64,000 nucleotides of DNA. Origin: Lunularia cruciata (Eukaryota > Streptophyta > Marchantiopsida > Lunulariales > Lunulariaceae). A program made the position numbers and the translations under genes. The number at the start of each line of letters is the position of its first letter. The stretch's first letter is position 1. Below the pieces are notes generated by a model. It was not told where the DNA came from. It saw nothing but the letters and a program-made list of their open reading frames with translations, and did not search any database. The stretch spans positions 74,717,836 to 74,781,835 of the forward strand of contig OX419757.1 in the NCBI GenBank assembly GCA_948567375.1. The letters run 5' to 3'. Positions 23,501 through 35,329 of this stretch are shown here, one piece after another.

Positions 23501-24331
23501 CTTCTTCACTATTTCAACATATTGGAAATCAAGCATATCTCTACCTTCTTTCTCTCACATCATCTCTATGGGCTATGCTAATGTCCTTCAGTCCAAGAGT
23601 ATCTCAATGTCAATTTTGCACACTTTGTATCTCAGGGGTGACAACCATAGATCTTTAACTCTAATCCTACTAGAGAATTGTAAGGTGGAGCCTCTTAAGA
23701 AGCTCCCTTTGTTCCCATCTCCCAATTATCAATTACTGAAGTGAAAAGCTTCAAGGCCATTGTCTTGCCCTTTAAGACTATTTTGAGCACCATCATATAG
23801 ACTCTAAGAAACTCTACCCCAATAGATTTCCACCTCAAACAATTATTCACTTTCAACTCATTATCTCACTCCCAAATTGCACTCTCTTACCTCCATCAAA
23901 ACTACCCTAGATTTGGGATTAATAAAGCTTACAATAAGACCTATTTGATATGAACACCACCAATGTGTAACCCGCAACTCTAGCTTGTCACTTTTAAGCT
24001 ACTATTCAATCAATTGTCTCATGTGTTTGGCACCTTATTATTATTGGAAGATGACAAGGTTTTTTACACTTAAACTATTTACACTTACTCCACCTTCTAC
24101 TACATGAGTCCAACTACAAGTCTTCAACTACAAAGAACTACCTTATACTACAAAGAATTACCTTTGGCACTCAAGATCATAATCAACATATCCACCTTCT
24201 CCTTGTAATCTACAAATTAGAGATCAAGAACTACAATTGATGATAGTTCAATTTTTCTAACCACTCATGTGTATGAAAAGCAAATGCTCACCAAAGAGCG
24301 CACATATCAAACATTCATAATGGTTAGGACA
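23501..24331. other. Unassigned sequence up to a solo LTR
   Basis: No gene was recognised. The last five bases, GGACA (24327-24331), are one copy of the target-site duplication of the solo LTR that follows. Confidence 0.4.
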
Positions 24332-25062
24332 TGTAATACCAAGAGCTAGCTATATGATCTAGATGTGGAATTTGGTTTGGTAATATCTATAATGATGTTA
24401 TACATGATGGTTGAAATAGATCAGATAGAAATATCACCAAAAGAGTACTTCTAGTAATAGAGCAGAAATCGAAATAGACTTAAGAACCTTAGAACCAATA
24501 CCTAGACATATGATTTAAAGGTGAGAATTGGTTTGGTAACATCTGGAAGGATGTTACACATGATGGACTAAACAAATCAGAAAGAAGTATCACCAAAAGG
24601 AGACTTCTACTAATAGAGTAGGAACCAAAATATCTAAAATCTTTGAAGGCAATTTTGGAGGCCTAAACGGATGAATTAGGTTTCAAAAATGTGCATGTTT
24701 TTGTCTCCAATGAAATAAAAGTTGTCTTTCCCTCCCCATGATTTGTCTCGTTGAGAGTTCTCCAATGGTACCTTACGTGATTTTGAGACTCCTACAAGAA
24801 GATTCCCTAATAGATTCCCTCCGATCAAAGCTTGTTTGACCAACCAGATAAGACCTAGACTGACATGTCACCCATCCAAGTAAGTAATCTAAGGGTGGAG
24901 CTTGCTGACATGTCACCTATCTGTGTGCCTAATCCTATGGTGGAGCTTCCTTGGAGGAGATCTTCTTTGTCTATATAATAAAGAGAATGTGCTCCTTTGG
25001 AGCACCAAATGTTGAGTGTGTAATCTATATTTTCTCCCTTCTCTTGTCCTTGGAGTATTACA
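24332..25062 (+). mobile_element. Solo LTR, 731 bp, with GGACA target duplication
   Basis: Begins TGTAATACCAAGAG and ends GGAGTATTACA. It is flanked by GGACA at 24327-24331 and 25063-25067. A TATATAATAAAG promoter-like motif lies near 24974. A second member is at 39576-40331. A solo LTR forms by recombination between the two LTRs of an integrated element. Confidence 0.88.
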
Positions 25063-25329
25063 GGACATCACCTTAAATAATCCTTATTGGGCTTAGATCC
25101 CTTTCACTTTTTGTAGAGTTAACTAGCATGAGCCTATTTAGGATTTCCTCACCCTTAGCAAGAAGTTCTAGTACTTAGGAATTCAAATTGTGAGTGTGTG
25201 ATTGTGCAAGGAGGATAAGGAAGTGCAAGATGAATTGAGAAGAATGAGAAGATCAAAAGGACAGGAGTAGCAACTCCTTGAAGGCCTAGGAAGATGAGAA
25301 GAGCATCTTAATTTATAATCAAGTCCCCA

Positions 25330-26600
25330 AGATTGGTTAAGTCTGCATTGCATTGTAGGAAAGAGTTAGTCTATAGCAAGAAGGTGGAGCTCTTGTTGTG
25401 GAATTGGGAGTTAAGAGACCATGCAATGTTGCATGAGATCAAGGACAATTGTGATCAAGGGATGGTGACCTTGAGAGAGAATCTCTTTGCCTAGATAGAG
25501 GACCATTGGTGGAGAGTGTTAGGCCTAGAAATTCTCCTCTAGACACCACTACTTTAGAAAATAATTGAACTTGCCCTAACTTGACTCTCAAAGCCAAGTT
25601 CAAGGCAAAATTCAAGGATTAAAAGACCAAAAATAGTTGGTCTATCCCTAAAATCAATGATATTGCTACAAGAATCTTAGTCAAATCAGTAATGAAGTTA
25701 TTCAAGTCTAAATGAACAACTTGAACAATAATCAAGCCTTGTTCTTTGAGTATCTATATTACGGAAGGCCCATCAATTGGACAGCAATGTTCTAGGCAAG
25801 GGCAAAGGAGCTTGTGGGAATATGAATAAAGAAGGTAGGTTGACTTTGGAATCTTTCTTTGCCATCCATTTCTACCTAGAAGAACCAACCAAGAAGGAGA
25901 AATATCCCAATCACTTCTTACCTATAGGAAATTTTGAAGAGTCTTTTAAAGAAGCAATGATGGTGAGGAATTATGCCAAAGCATATGTATAGTTTTCTCA
26001 CATAAGGAAGTACATTATTGTGAAGAAGCCTACAAAACATCAGGCTTTAAAAAGTAGAGGCAACAAGACATCATGTTAGAACCTATGATCAAGAAGAGAC
26101 ATGCAGTGCCTTCTAGGCCAAAAGTGATGACTATGAAGAGGACTCCTATGGATGAAGAAGTAGAGGACAAAGGCAGCACTAAATCACAACTAGATTCCAC
26201 ACCCACCACCAACAAGTGGGTGTGGAATCATTCACTAGGATTGTCATTTCTTTGGACAAGGAGATGGCCAAGGATCAAGGTGGAGAAGTACAATCAACTC
26301 CAACCAAAACTCTTCCAAGAACAAAGAGTGATCTTTTGGTAGAAGAATGGATGATTGTCATAAGGAGAATTAATGAAGAAGTTGGACATTCTAGCCCTAC
26401 AAAGATTATAGTCAAAAGTCCTAGGATGGAAGGTTCTCCTTTGTTGTCACTTGTAGGAGATGCTAAATTACAAAGAAGAAAGAGTACTTAGAGGAGAAGA
26501 GGTAATCACATAGAAGAAGTAGCAAAAGATGTGAGCTTATACTAGGCCAAGGAGGCCCTTGGGCCAAAGATAAACTTTAGACAAAGGAAGGAATTCAATC
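25330..26600 (+). pseudogene. UF1 family copy 3
   Basis: Reads SKKVELLLWNWELRDHAMLHE at about 25377-25440, nearly the same as copy 1. EDHWWRVLGL, the VMKLFKSK block and MNKEGRLTLESFFAIHFYLEEPTKKEKYPNHF (in two pieces, ORF 25777-25992) follow. Frameshifts and stops separate the blocks. A Lys-rich charged tail follows to about 26500. It belongs to the same subgroup as copy 1. 25068-25329 and 26601-26837 show nothing recognisable. Confidence 0.55.
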
Positions 26601-26837
26601 ATAAAGTGAGCTTAAGGACAAAGGATTGTCCAAGATCCAAGTCCACACTTTGTGTAGGAGGAACCAAAGCACGACAAACCCCTTTTTCCTAAATATTTCA
26701 AACAACTTTGGTAACGCATCCAAAGTCACTTGCACTTTGATCTCAATTACTTTGGATTGGGTCATTCTACCTTCACTCAAAGTCCAAGTGAGATTATCTA
26801 TATCACTACTAACTAAATCTAAGCTAACATATACATT

Positions 26838-27254
26838 TGTAAAAGACTAAGTCTGAGGAGAGAAATAGGAGAATGGAAAACTGGAATATAAGATCACTTT
26901 GAGATCCTTGAATAACAAAAACTCCAAATGCCTAACATGAGCTTAAGCTTTGGTATTTATAGAAAAATATACAAGGCCCTTGAGAAGCTTCTCAAGAAGC
27001 TTCCTAAAAGCCATTTTCTTGGAATACAAACCAAGTTAATCAAGAAGCTTCTTGAGAAGTTGAGAAGCTAAAAGTTGCCTACTTGGCATCCAAGCTAAGG
27101 TAGCCAAGAAGCTTCCTTCTTGGTATGCACATTACCCAACTCTTGGAAGGTACTAAGTAGCTTCCTAGATGCTTCTAGAATATTCTTAGCTAATTTGGCC
27201 TATTTTCTACTTCATTAGTCTTGACTAAGTCATTGATAGCTCCATGTTGTTACA
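26838..27254 (-). mobile_element. Solo LTR of the GYP-C chromovirus family, inverted
   Basis: The minus-strand reading starts TGTAACAACATGGAG and ends CTTTTACA, matching the LTRs at 41308-41709 and 46490-46897. It includes the AAGCTTCTTGAGAAGCTTCT-type palindromic repeats and TATAAATACCAAAG promoter region. CATT flanks both sides (26834-26837 and 27255-27258), a likely 4-5 bp target duplication. Confidence 0.8.
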
Positions 27255-28034
27255 CATTAGTTACTACTTCTATCATCTTCCTATCTACTCTATCTTTAAG
27301 ATGATTAACAAAATATTCAAGTTGGTGTCCTTTACTTTACATCTATGAGTCTCTTGCACTAGTAACTTCAACTCATGTAGGTATGACTCCTCCAATTTTG
27401 CCTCAGCTACAATATTGAGTACTAACTTTAGATGTGTAGCAGGTTTACTTTTTGTACCCAAACCACTCTACTCTGAGCATGACTTTCAAGTCACGTCTTC
27501 TACAACTCCTCATGATACTTTGCCTCCAACTTCCTAGGTTCTTCAATCTAATGAGCAACATAAGCTCAAGTAGTCTTAACTTAGTCTTACAACCATTATT
27601 CTTCTTGCACTTTACTGGCTAATTCTTGTTGTTAGGCCCAATCCTTGTTTACACTAACTTGCTTGAGTTTATCTAAAGCTTGTTCATGCATCTCGAGTTG
27701 CTCTTTATGATGATTCAATTCCACTTGGCCATGCTCAAAGTGCTTCTTCCATTTCTTGAGCTCCTCCTTCTTTTCTCTTAGTTCCTCCTTTTGGTGCTCT
27801 AGATAACCACTACATTGCTCAAGACTCTCCTATAGATCATCAAGGCTTTATTGTTGGATTGTTGGATTGTTGCATCCTCCCAAAGTACTTTGGCTTCCTC
27901 TTTGCTCTTTGACAACCTTGCCTTCAATTGCAAGATCTCTTCTTTGTACAATTCCACCAACTAAAGCTCATTCTTTACTTTTGGATACTCCTTGTGCTCT
28001 AGCATCTGCTCCTATAAATACACTAACAATGGAC
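27255..28034 (-). pseudogene. UF1-like coiled-coil tail, copy 7
   Basis: The minus strand reads a clear heptad-like charged segment at about 27640-27810 (QKEELREKKEELKKWKKHFE and HHKEQLEMHEQALDKLKQ). No N-terminal UF1 domain is seen. The segment is cut by a GYP-D-type LTR at 28035 and by the solo LTR at 26838-27254. Assignment to UF1 rests on composition and position only. Confidence 0.4.
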
Positions 28035-28726
28035 TGTAACACCCATATGTGCATGTGTGTGGTATTGTGATATTTAACTTGGTATTACAAGTACTTAAGA
28101 GATATTATTTATATAGAGATAAAGGATGGTTCTATATTAGTCATGGTTAGCTAAAGTTAGTCATAGCTAGGATAGAGGGGACCTTACTTTAGAGGAAGTA
28201 GAAAAGATGAGCACCACTATTTTGGATTTTAGTGTGTTGACTTGGTATTATTCCTAGGTGTTTGGCTTTGAGGAAAGAGTTGAGAACTCTTGGGCCCGCA
28301 AGCCTTTTTGTTTTGGATTCTTCTTTAGTCCAAGGATAGCCCATGTGAAGGAATCCTTGACTTAGTGGTTGGGTCAAGATAGGACCACATGCTTAGGAGA
28401 ATATGCCCATGTGAATGGATATTCCTTTCTACCCTTTGACTTTACTTGACTTTTAGTCTAGTAACTTGAGTTACTACGGTAATTAGTAACTTTGGTACGT
28501 AACTATTTCACAAGTATATAAACAAGGGGTGAAGAGGTACTCATCATCCTTTCATTTGCAACTATCTCTCTCTCATTGAGTTCTCTAGTGATCAATATCT
28601 TGAGTCTTGGAGTGTTAGCCTTGGAAGAGTATGATGGAGTTGGGGTTCCTTGCTTTCTTAGTCCATGGTGCGCTATTATAATAGCCATCAAAGGTTCATC
28701 TTGAGTGAGAGACAGGCCGGCTCACA
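28035..28726 (+). mobile_element. Complete solo LTR of the GYP-D family (692 bp)
   Basis: Starts TGTAACACCCATATG and ends GGCTCACA. Its length is identical to the LTRs at 51419-52110 and 55687-56378. It is flanked by GGAC on the left and AGAC on the right, so no perfect target duplication remains. Confidence 0.85.
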
Positions 28727-28730
28727 AGAC

Positions 28731-28851
28731 TATAACACCAATTTGTGCATGTGTGATATTGTGATATTTAGTTTGGTATTACAAGTGCTTGAGAGATATT
28801 ATTTATATAAAGATAAAGGATAGTTCTACCTTAGTCATGATTAACAAAATT
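28731..28851 (+). mobile_element. GYP-D LTR, left part, interrupted by GYP-M
   Basis: The first 121 bp of a second GYP-D LTR (TATAACACC...), separated from the preceding LTR by only AGAC. It stops where the GYP-M LTR begins. The right part of such an LTR resumes at 40332-40675, after GYP-M and another LTR. Confidence 0.75.
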
Positions 28852-29290
28852 TGTCACGCCATTTGTAGTGTCGCATCTAAATTGCTTAGAAATTGGAGTT
28901 CCAATGATAGTAGTTAGAGTTATTTTAGTAGTTTCTCATAGACTACTTTCCGACGGTCAGATTTTGTGTTTGGGGTATTGACTTCACGGTGGGGCACCGT
29001 CACTTTGCACCGTTTGCACCGTCAAGTGTGCCATCAATTGCACCGTCAAGTTCAGACCTAGCTTGAGTCCAAGAGGTATACTTTCAAAGTGCAACTCCAG
29101 AGAGCTCATTTCTTTGATGTTGAGTCTTCAAGTTCCTAGCTGTGGTGGATAGAGGCCAATGAGCGTCACCTTGATTCTCTATGTTGGAGTGCATGTGGCT
29201 TGACTATAATCAGTGCTCAATTGTTGGCAGTTTATAGAGTGATAGATCAAGTGTTGACTTGAGTTGAGAGTGGTAAACAATCTGATTACA
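28852..29290 (+). mobile_element. 5' LTR of GYP-M
   Basis: Begins TGTCACGCCATTTGTAGTG and shares most of its sequence with 39251-39575 (plus) and 37391-37945 (minus). The right border is placed at TCTGATTACA by loss of similarity, and is less certain because the inverted copy continues about 120 bp further with different sequence. Confidence 0.65.
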
Positions 29291-29390
29291 TCATAGAAGT
29301 GAAGCCATGGGGAAATCAGGTGCAAGAACTTTGAGTGTTGGTGGTGGTCTCCAAGCTCGGTGGATCATTGGTAGCTCAATTCCAGTTCAG

Positions 29391-30440
29391 TTTTTCCCTA
29401 GTGTGCAGAAGCTTGTTCAATTGATATAGATTTGGCAATAAGGCAAACGGTGTACAGAAGCGCTGGCCAATTTTTTAGCAAAGAAAGAGCAAATTTCGAA
29501 GCATTGGTTGTGATTTTGAGCTCAAGAGGTGAAGGCAAGACCAATTTGTTGTGAGTTGGGCTTAGAAAGTCAAATTGAAGGAGGAGTTGGGAAGCTATAG
29601 TTTGGAGGACTTTTGCAAGTTTAGAGGAGTTTTGCCAAATTTTGGAGGAGGTTTGAAGTGGCAAGAAGAAGGGCCTCATTTTGGCCTTTCAAGGCTTCGA
29701 GGCATAGGGCCGTGGGCTATGAGAGGCTACAAAAGCCTAGACGTTTTTCCCTAGTGTGCAGAAGCTTGTTCAATTGATACAAATTTGGCAGTAAGGCAAA
29801 CGGTGTATAGAAGCGCTGGCCAATTTTTTAGCAAAGAAGGAGCAAATTTTGAAGTAGTGGTTGTGATTTTGAGCTCAAGAGGTGAAGGCAAGACCAATTT
29901 GTTGTAAGTTGGGCTCAGAAAGTCAAATTGAAGGGGGAGTTGGGAAGCTATAGTTTGGAAGACTTTTGCAAGTTTGGAGGAGTTTTGCCAAATTTTGGAG
30001 GAGGTTTGAAGTGGCAAGAAGAAGGGCCTCATTTTGGCATTTCAAGGCTTTGAGGCATAGGGCCGTGGGCTATGAGAAGCTACAAAAGCCTAGAAGTTTT
30101 TCCTTGGTGTGCAAAAGCTTATTCAATTGATGCAGATTTGGCAGTAAAGCAAACAGTGTGCGAAAGCACTGGCCAATTTTTGAGCAAAGAAGGAGCAAAT
30201 TTCAAAGAAATGGTTGTGATTTTGAGCTCAAGAGGTGAAAGCAAGACCAACTTGTTGTGAGTTGGGCTCAAAAATTCTAATTGAAGCGGGAGTTGGAAAG
30301 CTATAGTTTGGAGGACTTTTGCAAGTTTGGAGGAGTTTTGCCAATTTTGGAGGAGGTTTGAAGTGGCAAGAAGAAGGGCCTCATTTTGGCATTTCGAGGC
30401 ATAGGGCTGTGGGCTGTGAGAGGCTACGAAAGCCTAAAAG
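29391..30440 (+). repeat. 353-bp tandem repeat, three units, in the GYP-M leader
   Basis: Units start at 29391, 29744 and 30097, exactly 353 bp apart. Each starts TTTTTCC(C/T)T and contains GTGCAGAAGCTTGTTCAATTG-like and GAGGTTTGAAGTGGCAAGAA segments. They lie between LTR and gag. Minus-strand open frames of 93 codons in units 1 and 2 are near identical because of the repeat. Confidence 0.92.
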
Positions 30441-30534
30441 TGCCAACAAGCTAGCTTGTTGGTGTGAGGCTAGCTAGTTTAGAGTAGATCTTGGTCATTG
30501 GTTGGCAAAATCTACCCATCTTGCTAGATTATGC

Positions 30535-30597
30535 GCAACAAGATTTGACCCCTAGATCTCTTGTTCCTAGATTGGTGCTCTAGCCAATTGGTCCACC
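30535..30597 (-). ncRNA. tRNA-like sequence with A and B boxes (SINE head or tRNA relic)
   Basis: The minus strand has TGGACCAATTGG (30584-30595), close to a pol III A box, continuing CTAGAGCACC as in many tRNAs. About 34 nt later GGGTCAAATCTT (30540-30551) resembles a B box. Stem pairing is poor, so it is not a functional tRNA. Confidence 0.3.
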
Positions 30598-31141
30598 CTT
30601 ACTTGTTGTCCTAATGATTGTGCTATTGTTATCTATGCATTTGTAGCTTTGGCTAGGAGAGACAGTTTGATCCCATTCTTGGTGATCTTGGTAGCTTAGG
30701 ACTTAGATATAAACTTCTCTTATGTCAAATGCCAAATGGTGGCAGAGTCAATCCCATGTTGTTTTATGAGATGGAGGGTTTTTGTTTAGATTTCTTGTGA
30801 TTGGACTCCCTCCATTCTTTGCTTCTTGTTTGTGCACCATATTTGTGTGAGGTGCCCTAACTTTTGAGCGTTGGCACTCTGGTGTGTTCTCTGTAGTGAG
30901 GCTAGAGTGATGACTAGTCAGACTACCTTTGTTTCTCTCCGGTGAGGCAAGAAGTGATGACATGTAGACCGTGAGAGTGCATGTTGTGATGGTAAGTTAT
31001 AGGTTGCCCTTTCCCCTAGTGTAGTTATCTTAGCTAGAGTTACATTAGTGAGTGGTGTTCCGTGGGTGTTGGCACTTGGTGAGGTACTTGCAGTTGCAGT
31101 TTGTGGTTCCGGTTTGTGGTTGCAATTGTGGTTACTTTGTC

Positions 31142-33148
31142 ATGACTGAGTTTGTTGGAGATTTTAGAGGATTTAGCCCTGCAGTACACAATGGGTTTAC
31201 TTAGAGTGGTGATCGGTATCAGCCTGTATCTCAAGTCCCAATAAAAGAGGAGATTGACTCTAAGGTGGAGTTTGACACAAGAGTTAATTCAATTGAGAGT
31301 GCACTTGGTGTGTCTGCACCGTTGTTGTAGGATATGGATGAGATTTATGGGGCCTCCAAAGGCCTTAGGCATTACTCTGGTATAATGGGTACCATTGAGT
31401 TGGATGACTTCATCCAAGAGTTTGATAGTTGGTGTGATCTGTAGTGGATGCGGAACCCGACTTTGTTCACACCCTTCATGGCATGGAAAGGGTTGTTTCA
31501 GCACTTGGAGGGTCCATCGATGGACGACTACCATGAGTTCAAGAGAGCTCATTTGGAGGAGATTGAGTTATGGAGACAGTATTGGTCTCCAAACTATGTC
31601 TCTATCACTTTAGGTTTGGTGGCCAAGAATAGATCGGCTGTACCTACGAGTTCTAGCTCAAGTAGTGTTGGTGGAGCTAGTGGAGGTGCACTAGCTGGAG
31701 ATAGTGTTACCACAAGTGGAGATACCGCTACAAGAGGTGGTATGGTATTGGGGTTTAATCCCATGGTGGAGTTCTTCCTATGTTTGAGGTAGAACTACCA
31801 AGGAGTGCAGATTGACAAGCTGAGGAGCTTGTAGGAGTTCCAATGGAAGGCTAGAGAGAACCTACACAAGGCATACACTCACATGGGGCGGCTAATCAGT
31901 TTCACTCAAGGAGTTATTGAGGCCCAAGCAGTCCAATTTTGGTTTGGGATACTGGATAGGGAGTTACGACGTAGAGTTTATGATGCTACATTGTTGCAAG
32001 TGACTTTGCTCACTTTGGGAGTGGTCTTTGGTTTGGCTGAGCATATTGAGCTCAGCATAGTGGAGGAGAGAGTGGTGACATTTGGATTTGGTAGGAAGAC
32101 CTCATCCACGGCTGTGACTTCTTCTAGAGTGCAATAGAGTGCACCACGCCTAGTTGGCTTTTGAGGACAAGGTGGACAGCCCAAATCCTATGGAGCGAGT
32201 GGAGGGCCTAGTAGAGCTAGACCCTTACCTTCATTTTTGGGTCAATAGCAGCCAATGAGTGGTAGTGTTGCTTGTTGGACTTGTGGTGGACCTCACCATA
32301 GGAGAAATTGTACTTAGGGTAGTGGACCTGATACCTCTAGTGCATCATAGGCAGCACAAAGGCAATGTGAGCATTGCCACAAATTTGGTCACACTAGTGA
32401 CCGGTGCTTTGACCTACACCTGGAGTTATGGAGTGGTAGGGCTACTATGGCAGGTAGTAGAGGAGCTCCAGTTCATGGAGCATGAGGTAGTAGAGGATCT
32501 ACACCTAGTAGGGGTGCAATACCTGCCCTTACTTCTGATACAACTATGGCTACTCGGATTGAGCAGTTGGAGCAGAGATTGGCTAGTATAGCTATTGCTC
32601 AGAGGAGATCAGATTTGGGTGCTGAGGCTTCCACCTCATATGTTGGTGACAGAGATGCTTTGGAGTTCATGTGCAGAGCAGCACAAGTAGATGCATTTGC
32701 AGTAGTGACTAGGAGTGCAGTACATGCTCCAGAGCCTAGAGGAGCATTAGTGGAGTTGGACCCACATAGAGGAGAGGTTGGGAGACAAGTCAAACTTCCC
32801 TAGTCTTTCATGCTATTTGAGGCACTACAGACAACATCCATAGTTCCTAGACATCCCAATGCAGGTGTGGTGGGTGGTGATGGAGTGCATGATGGACTAC
32901 TTGTTAGCCAACCACTTGCTACTACACAAACTAAGTCTAGCATGATGTTGGGGGCGGCTCAGCTGATTATGCGGCATCCTTTGTTTTCAGCTAGTGACAT
33001 GTTCACATTGGGAGTTGACCCAGCCCTAGTGTTCCGGTTGGCTACCACACTTTGTGAGAGTAGGGAGAATGCAATTCTTACTACTAGAGTAGAGGTGGTT
33101 GGTAGTGGAGCTGACTTGGTTGAGGAGCATGAGATCCATTTAGCATGA
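31142..33148 (+). pseudogene. GYP-M gag with two CCHC zinc knuckles
   Basis: A single frame runs from ATG at 31142 (MTEFVGDFRGF) to 33148, interrupted by at least a dozen stops. The gag capsid-like part includes WCDL-stop-WMRNPTLFTPF and a region to about 32130. Two knuckles follow: CWTCGGPHHRRNC at 32273-32311 and CEHCHKFGHTSDRC (exact CX2CX4HX4C) at 32366-32407. A short coiled segment (RIEQLEQRLASIAIAQRR) and an Ala/Val-rich linker lead to the protease. Gag packages the RNA. Most stops are TAG replacing CAG. Confidence 0.75.
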
Positions 33149-33191
33149 GACCAGTGGTTTATGGCAGGCAATAGCGGCTAGACTAGAGGAG

Positions 33192-33893
33192 TTGCCAACT
33201 AGACCGGCCTTTGAGAGAGCACAATTCACACCTGGAATTGTCCTATTGGATAACCAAAGGGGGATTTTCCATTTTGTGAGACCTTTAGGGAAGGTCTATA
33301 CACCACAAAGAGTCTTGTTAGACTTTGGTGCGCAGCCCCTTATGTTGGGGAAGGTTGCAATTGTCGATCTGGAGTTATGGAAGACCGATGTGGAGAGGTG
33401 TCCATTTCAGATCCAGACATCTCTAGGTGGTGGTTTGACATAATACATCACACGTAGGGAGCTTGTTGTCTAGGTTCAACCTGGTCATCTGATTGATAGC
33501 TTGGTGGTGAGAGCTCAGGCTATTGCGACAATAGTTGAGTCATATGATGTGCTAGTTGGGGGAGCAATGTTATTCTCCATGGGTTTCAGCATTGACTATT
33601 GGGAGGAGACAATCTCCTATAGACCAAGTTGGCAATCTGGTGAGGGATGGGTATGTTGCCTACCAGTACACTTCAATAGTAGCAGTATTGGCTCACTACA
33701 GTCCGGGACCATGGTAGCATCAGTTTTAGCTTTCAATGGTGCAGTTACTTGGCTTGGTGACTTGTTTGAGGGGAATGCCCATGCAGAAGATACTCCAATA
33801 CCAGAGGAGATCACTTGGATTTGGAGTACAAGTGGGATTGTTCCATCCACCTTGGATGTTCCATTGTGGATTTCAGAGGAAGCATTGCAGTAG
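33192..33893 (+). pseudogene. GYP-M aspartic protease region
   Basis: RVLLDFGAQPLMLGK at about 33309-33353 corresponds to the retropepsin active site (D-S/T-G-A expected; here D-F-G-A at 33321-33332). SYDVLVGGAMLFSMGFSIDYW follows, a conserved post-protease block ending near WQSGEGW. The frame is offset from gag, implying a frameshift near 33150-33190. A linker (33660-33970) leads into the methyltransferase. Confidence 0.7.
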
Positions 33894-33977
33894 CATGCAG
33901 ATTGGTTGGTGCAACAGGCTTGGAGTGGAGCCTTTGTACCATCAAGGGATGAGTGTGAGGATGAGCCTCCAAATTCA

Positions 33978-35000
33978 ATTGCTTTGACACCTCTAGATAC
34001 CACACTCATTGCTTTGCAGTATCTAGTAGAGGGGATTTGTCTATTGGAGTTGTTTGGTGAGATTAGCACCGGACTAGTTGCAGTATTACACGTGGGTATA
34101 CGAGTACAGAGGTACTTGTATGTAGAGAGAGATAAGACTGCTAAGCAAGACTCTATACGTTATGTGGCACACTTGGCCTATCGGTATCCGGAGTTATTAC
34201 CGATGTCAGCAGTCAGAGGTTACCAGAAGGCCCTACCAGCAAACATTTCCTTACTGGGGGCACATGATCTAGAGAGACATGAGCCTATTCACTTGGTGAT
34301 TTTTGGATGGCCATGTTAGGGACATACACGTGCGGGCCGTGGTTTAGGTCTTCAGGAACCTTGTTATGGTGTGTTTTGGGAGATATTATAGATACTACAA
34401 CATCTCCAGGTTCATCAGTCCATTTCTCTAGCTTACCTTTTGGAGAACATGCCTTTGATGGGTGATTCCCGCACCAGAGTGGTGGTGAGGACACATCAGG
34501 TCTATTCTTGAATGGGATCTATTGTATTGTTAGATGCAGCCAGAGTGGGATCACGGGCTCATTGTCTTTGTCTTTGGTGGACGAACCTCTTACCCAAAGA
34601 GGTTTTATAGCGTGCTTATAATGGGATTCAGCAACTTGAGCACATCCTTGTTGATGACATCTTGGATGTTGGATGTTAGTCTCATACAAGTAGTAGTGGC
34701 TGATAGGTCATCTATGGCAATGGTGAACCTAGTTGGATAGCCTAGAGCCACGTTTGCCACACTCGTGAGTTTCCCAAGCCCTCATGCGTTTTGAGAGGGA
34801 GGACCTGGACTTGTTTGGGACTCACAGTTACAAGAGTTGGTGGAGCCCAATGCTGATGAGAGAGAGCAAGCGATGGGTTTTTGCACCGGTATAACCACTA
34901 TTCCAATAGTATCAGAAGCATCAGGTGTTAGGTCAAGCTATGGACCTAAACTGTTTGACCTGGATTATGAGCCTTGGCTTGGCAAAGCAGCGTAGGATGT
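33978..35000 (+). pseudogene. C5-cytosine DNA methyltransferase domain inside GYP-M
   Basis: Motifs appear in the standard order. Motif I is LELFGEISTGL (34044-34076, cofactor-binding loop, with Glu where Gly is usual). Motif II is YLYVERD (34113-34133). Motif IV is FGWPC-stop-G at 34302-34322: the catalytic Cys is TGT at 34314-34316 and the expected Gln codon is TAG. Motif VI is LLENMP (34437-34454). Motif VIII is GSRAHCLCLWWTNLLP (34548-34595), where two expected Arg are Cys by CpG-type change. Motif X is VLGQAMDLNCLTW (34925-34963) after a frameshift. A target-recognition region lies between VIII and X. Such enzymes transfer a methyl group from S-adenosylmethionine to cytosine C5. The order I to X excludes the permuted plant DRM type. 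It lies between protease and reverse transcriptase in the same polyprotein. Confidence 0.88.
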
Positions 35001-35329
35001 GCTTGATAGGCATCACCACTTGGACACTTGTGAGCCCTATGCCAATCAAGACGATTCAGGCACATGCTGGGGGCAATGGACCGAGTAGACATAGTATTCT
35101 TGGGACACAACTAGTAGCTACTAGGGAGAGTGGTCTACTTGGAGTCCATCCAAGTGAGCGTGGGCTACTTGGAGTCCATCCTTGGTCCACTTGGGATGCA
35201 GCTAGAGGATGTGTGGAGCTTGCAGTCAAAGTGGAGGGAGTTTTTCACATAGAGATTGGGAGCTCTAGTGGTCAGGGGCATGACACAATTGCTCCCAAGG
35301 GCCCAGTGTAGCAGCCAATCAGTACGTCT

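Noticed and set aside
29398..30032. Two identical 93-codon minus-strand ORFs as a gene pair
   Set aside because: They are the two units of the 353-bp leader repeat read backwards; the third unit does not keep the frame.
34317..34319. TAG in the PCQ motif as programmed recoding
   Set aside because: Many similar TAG codons and true frameshifts occur along the same element, so decay is the simpler explanation.
33978..35000. The methyltransferase as a captured plant DRM gene
   Set aside because: DRM enzymes have permuted motifs (VI-X before I-V). Here the order is I to X.
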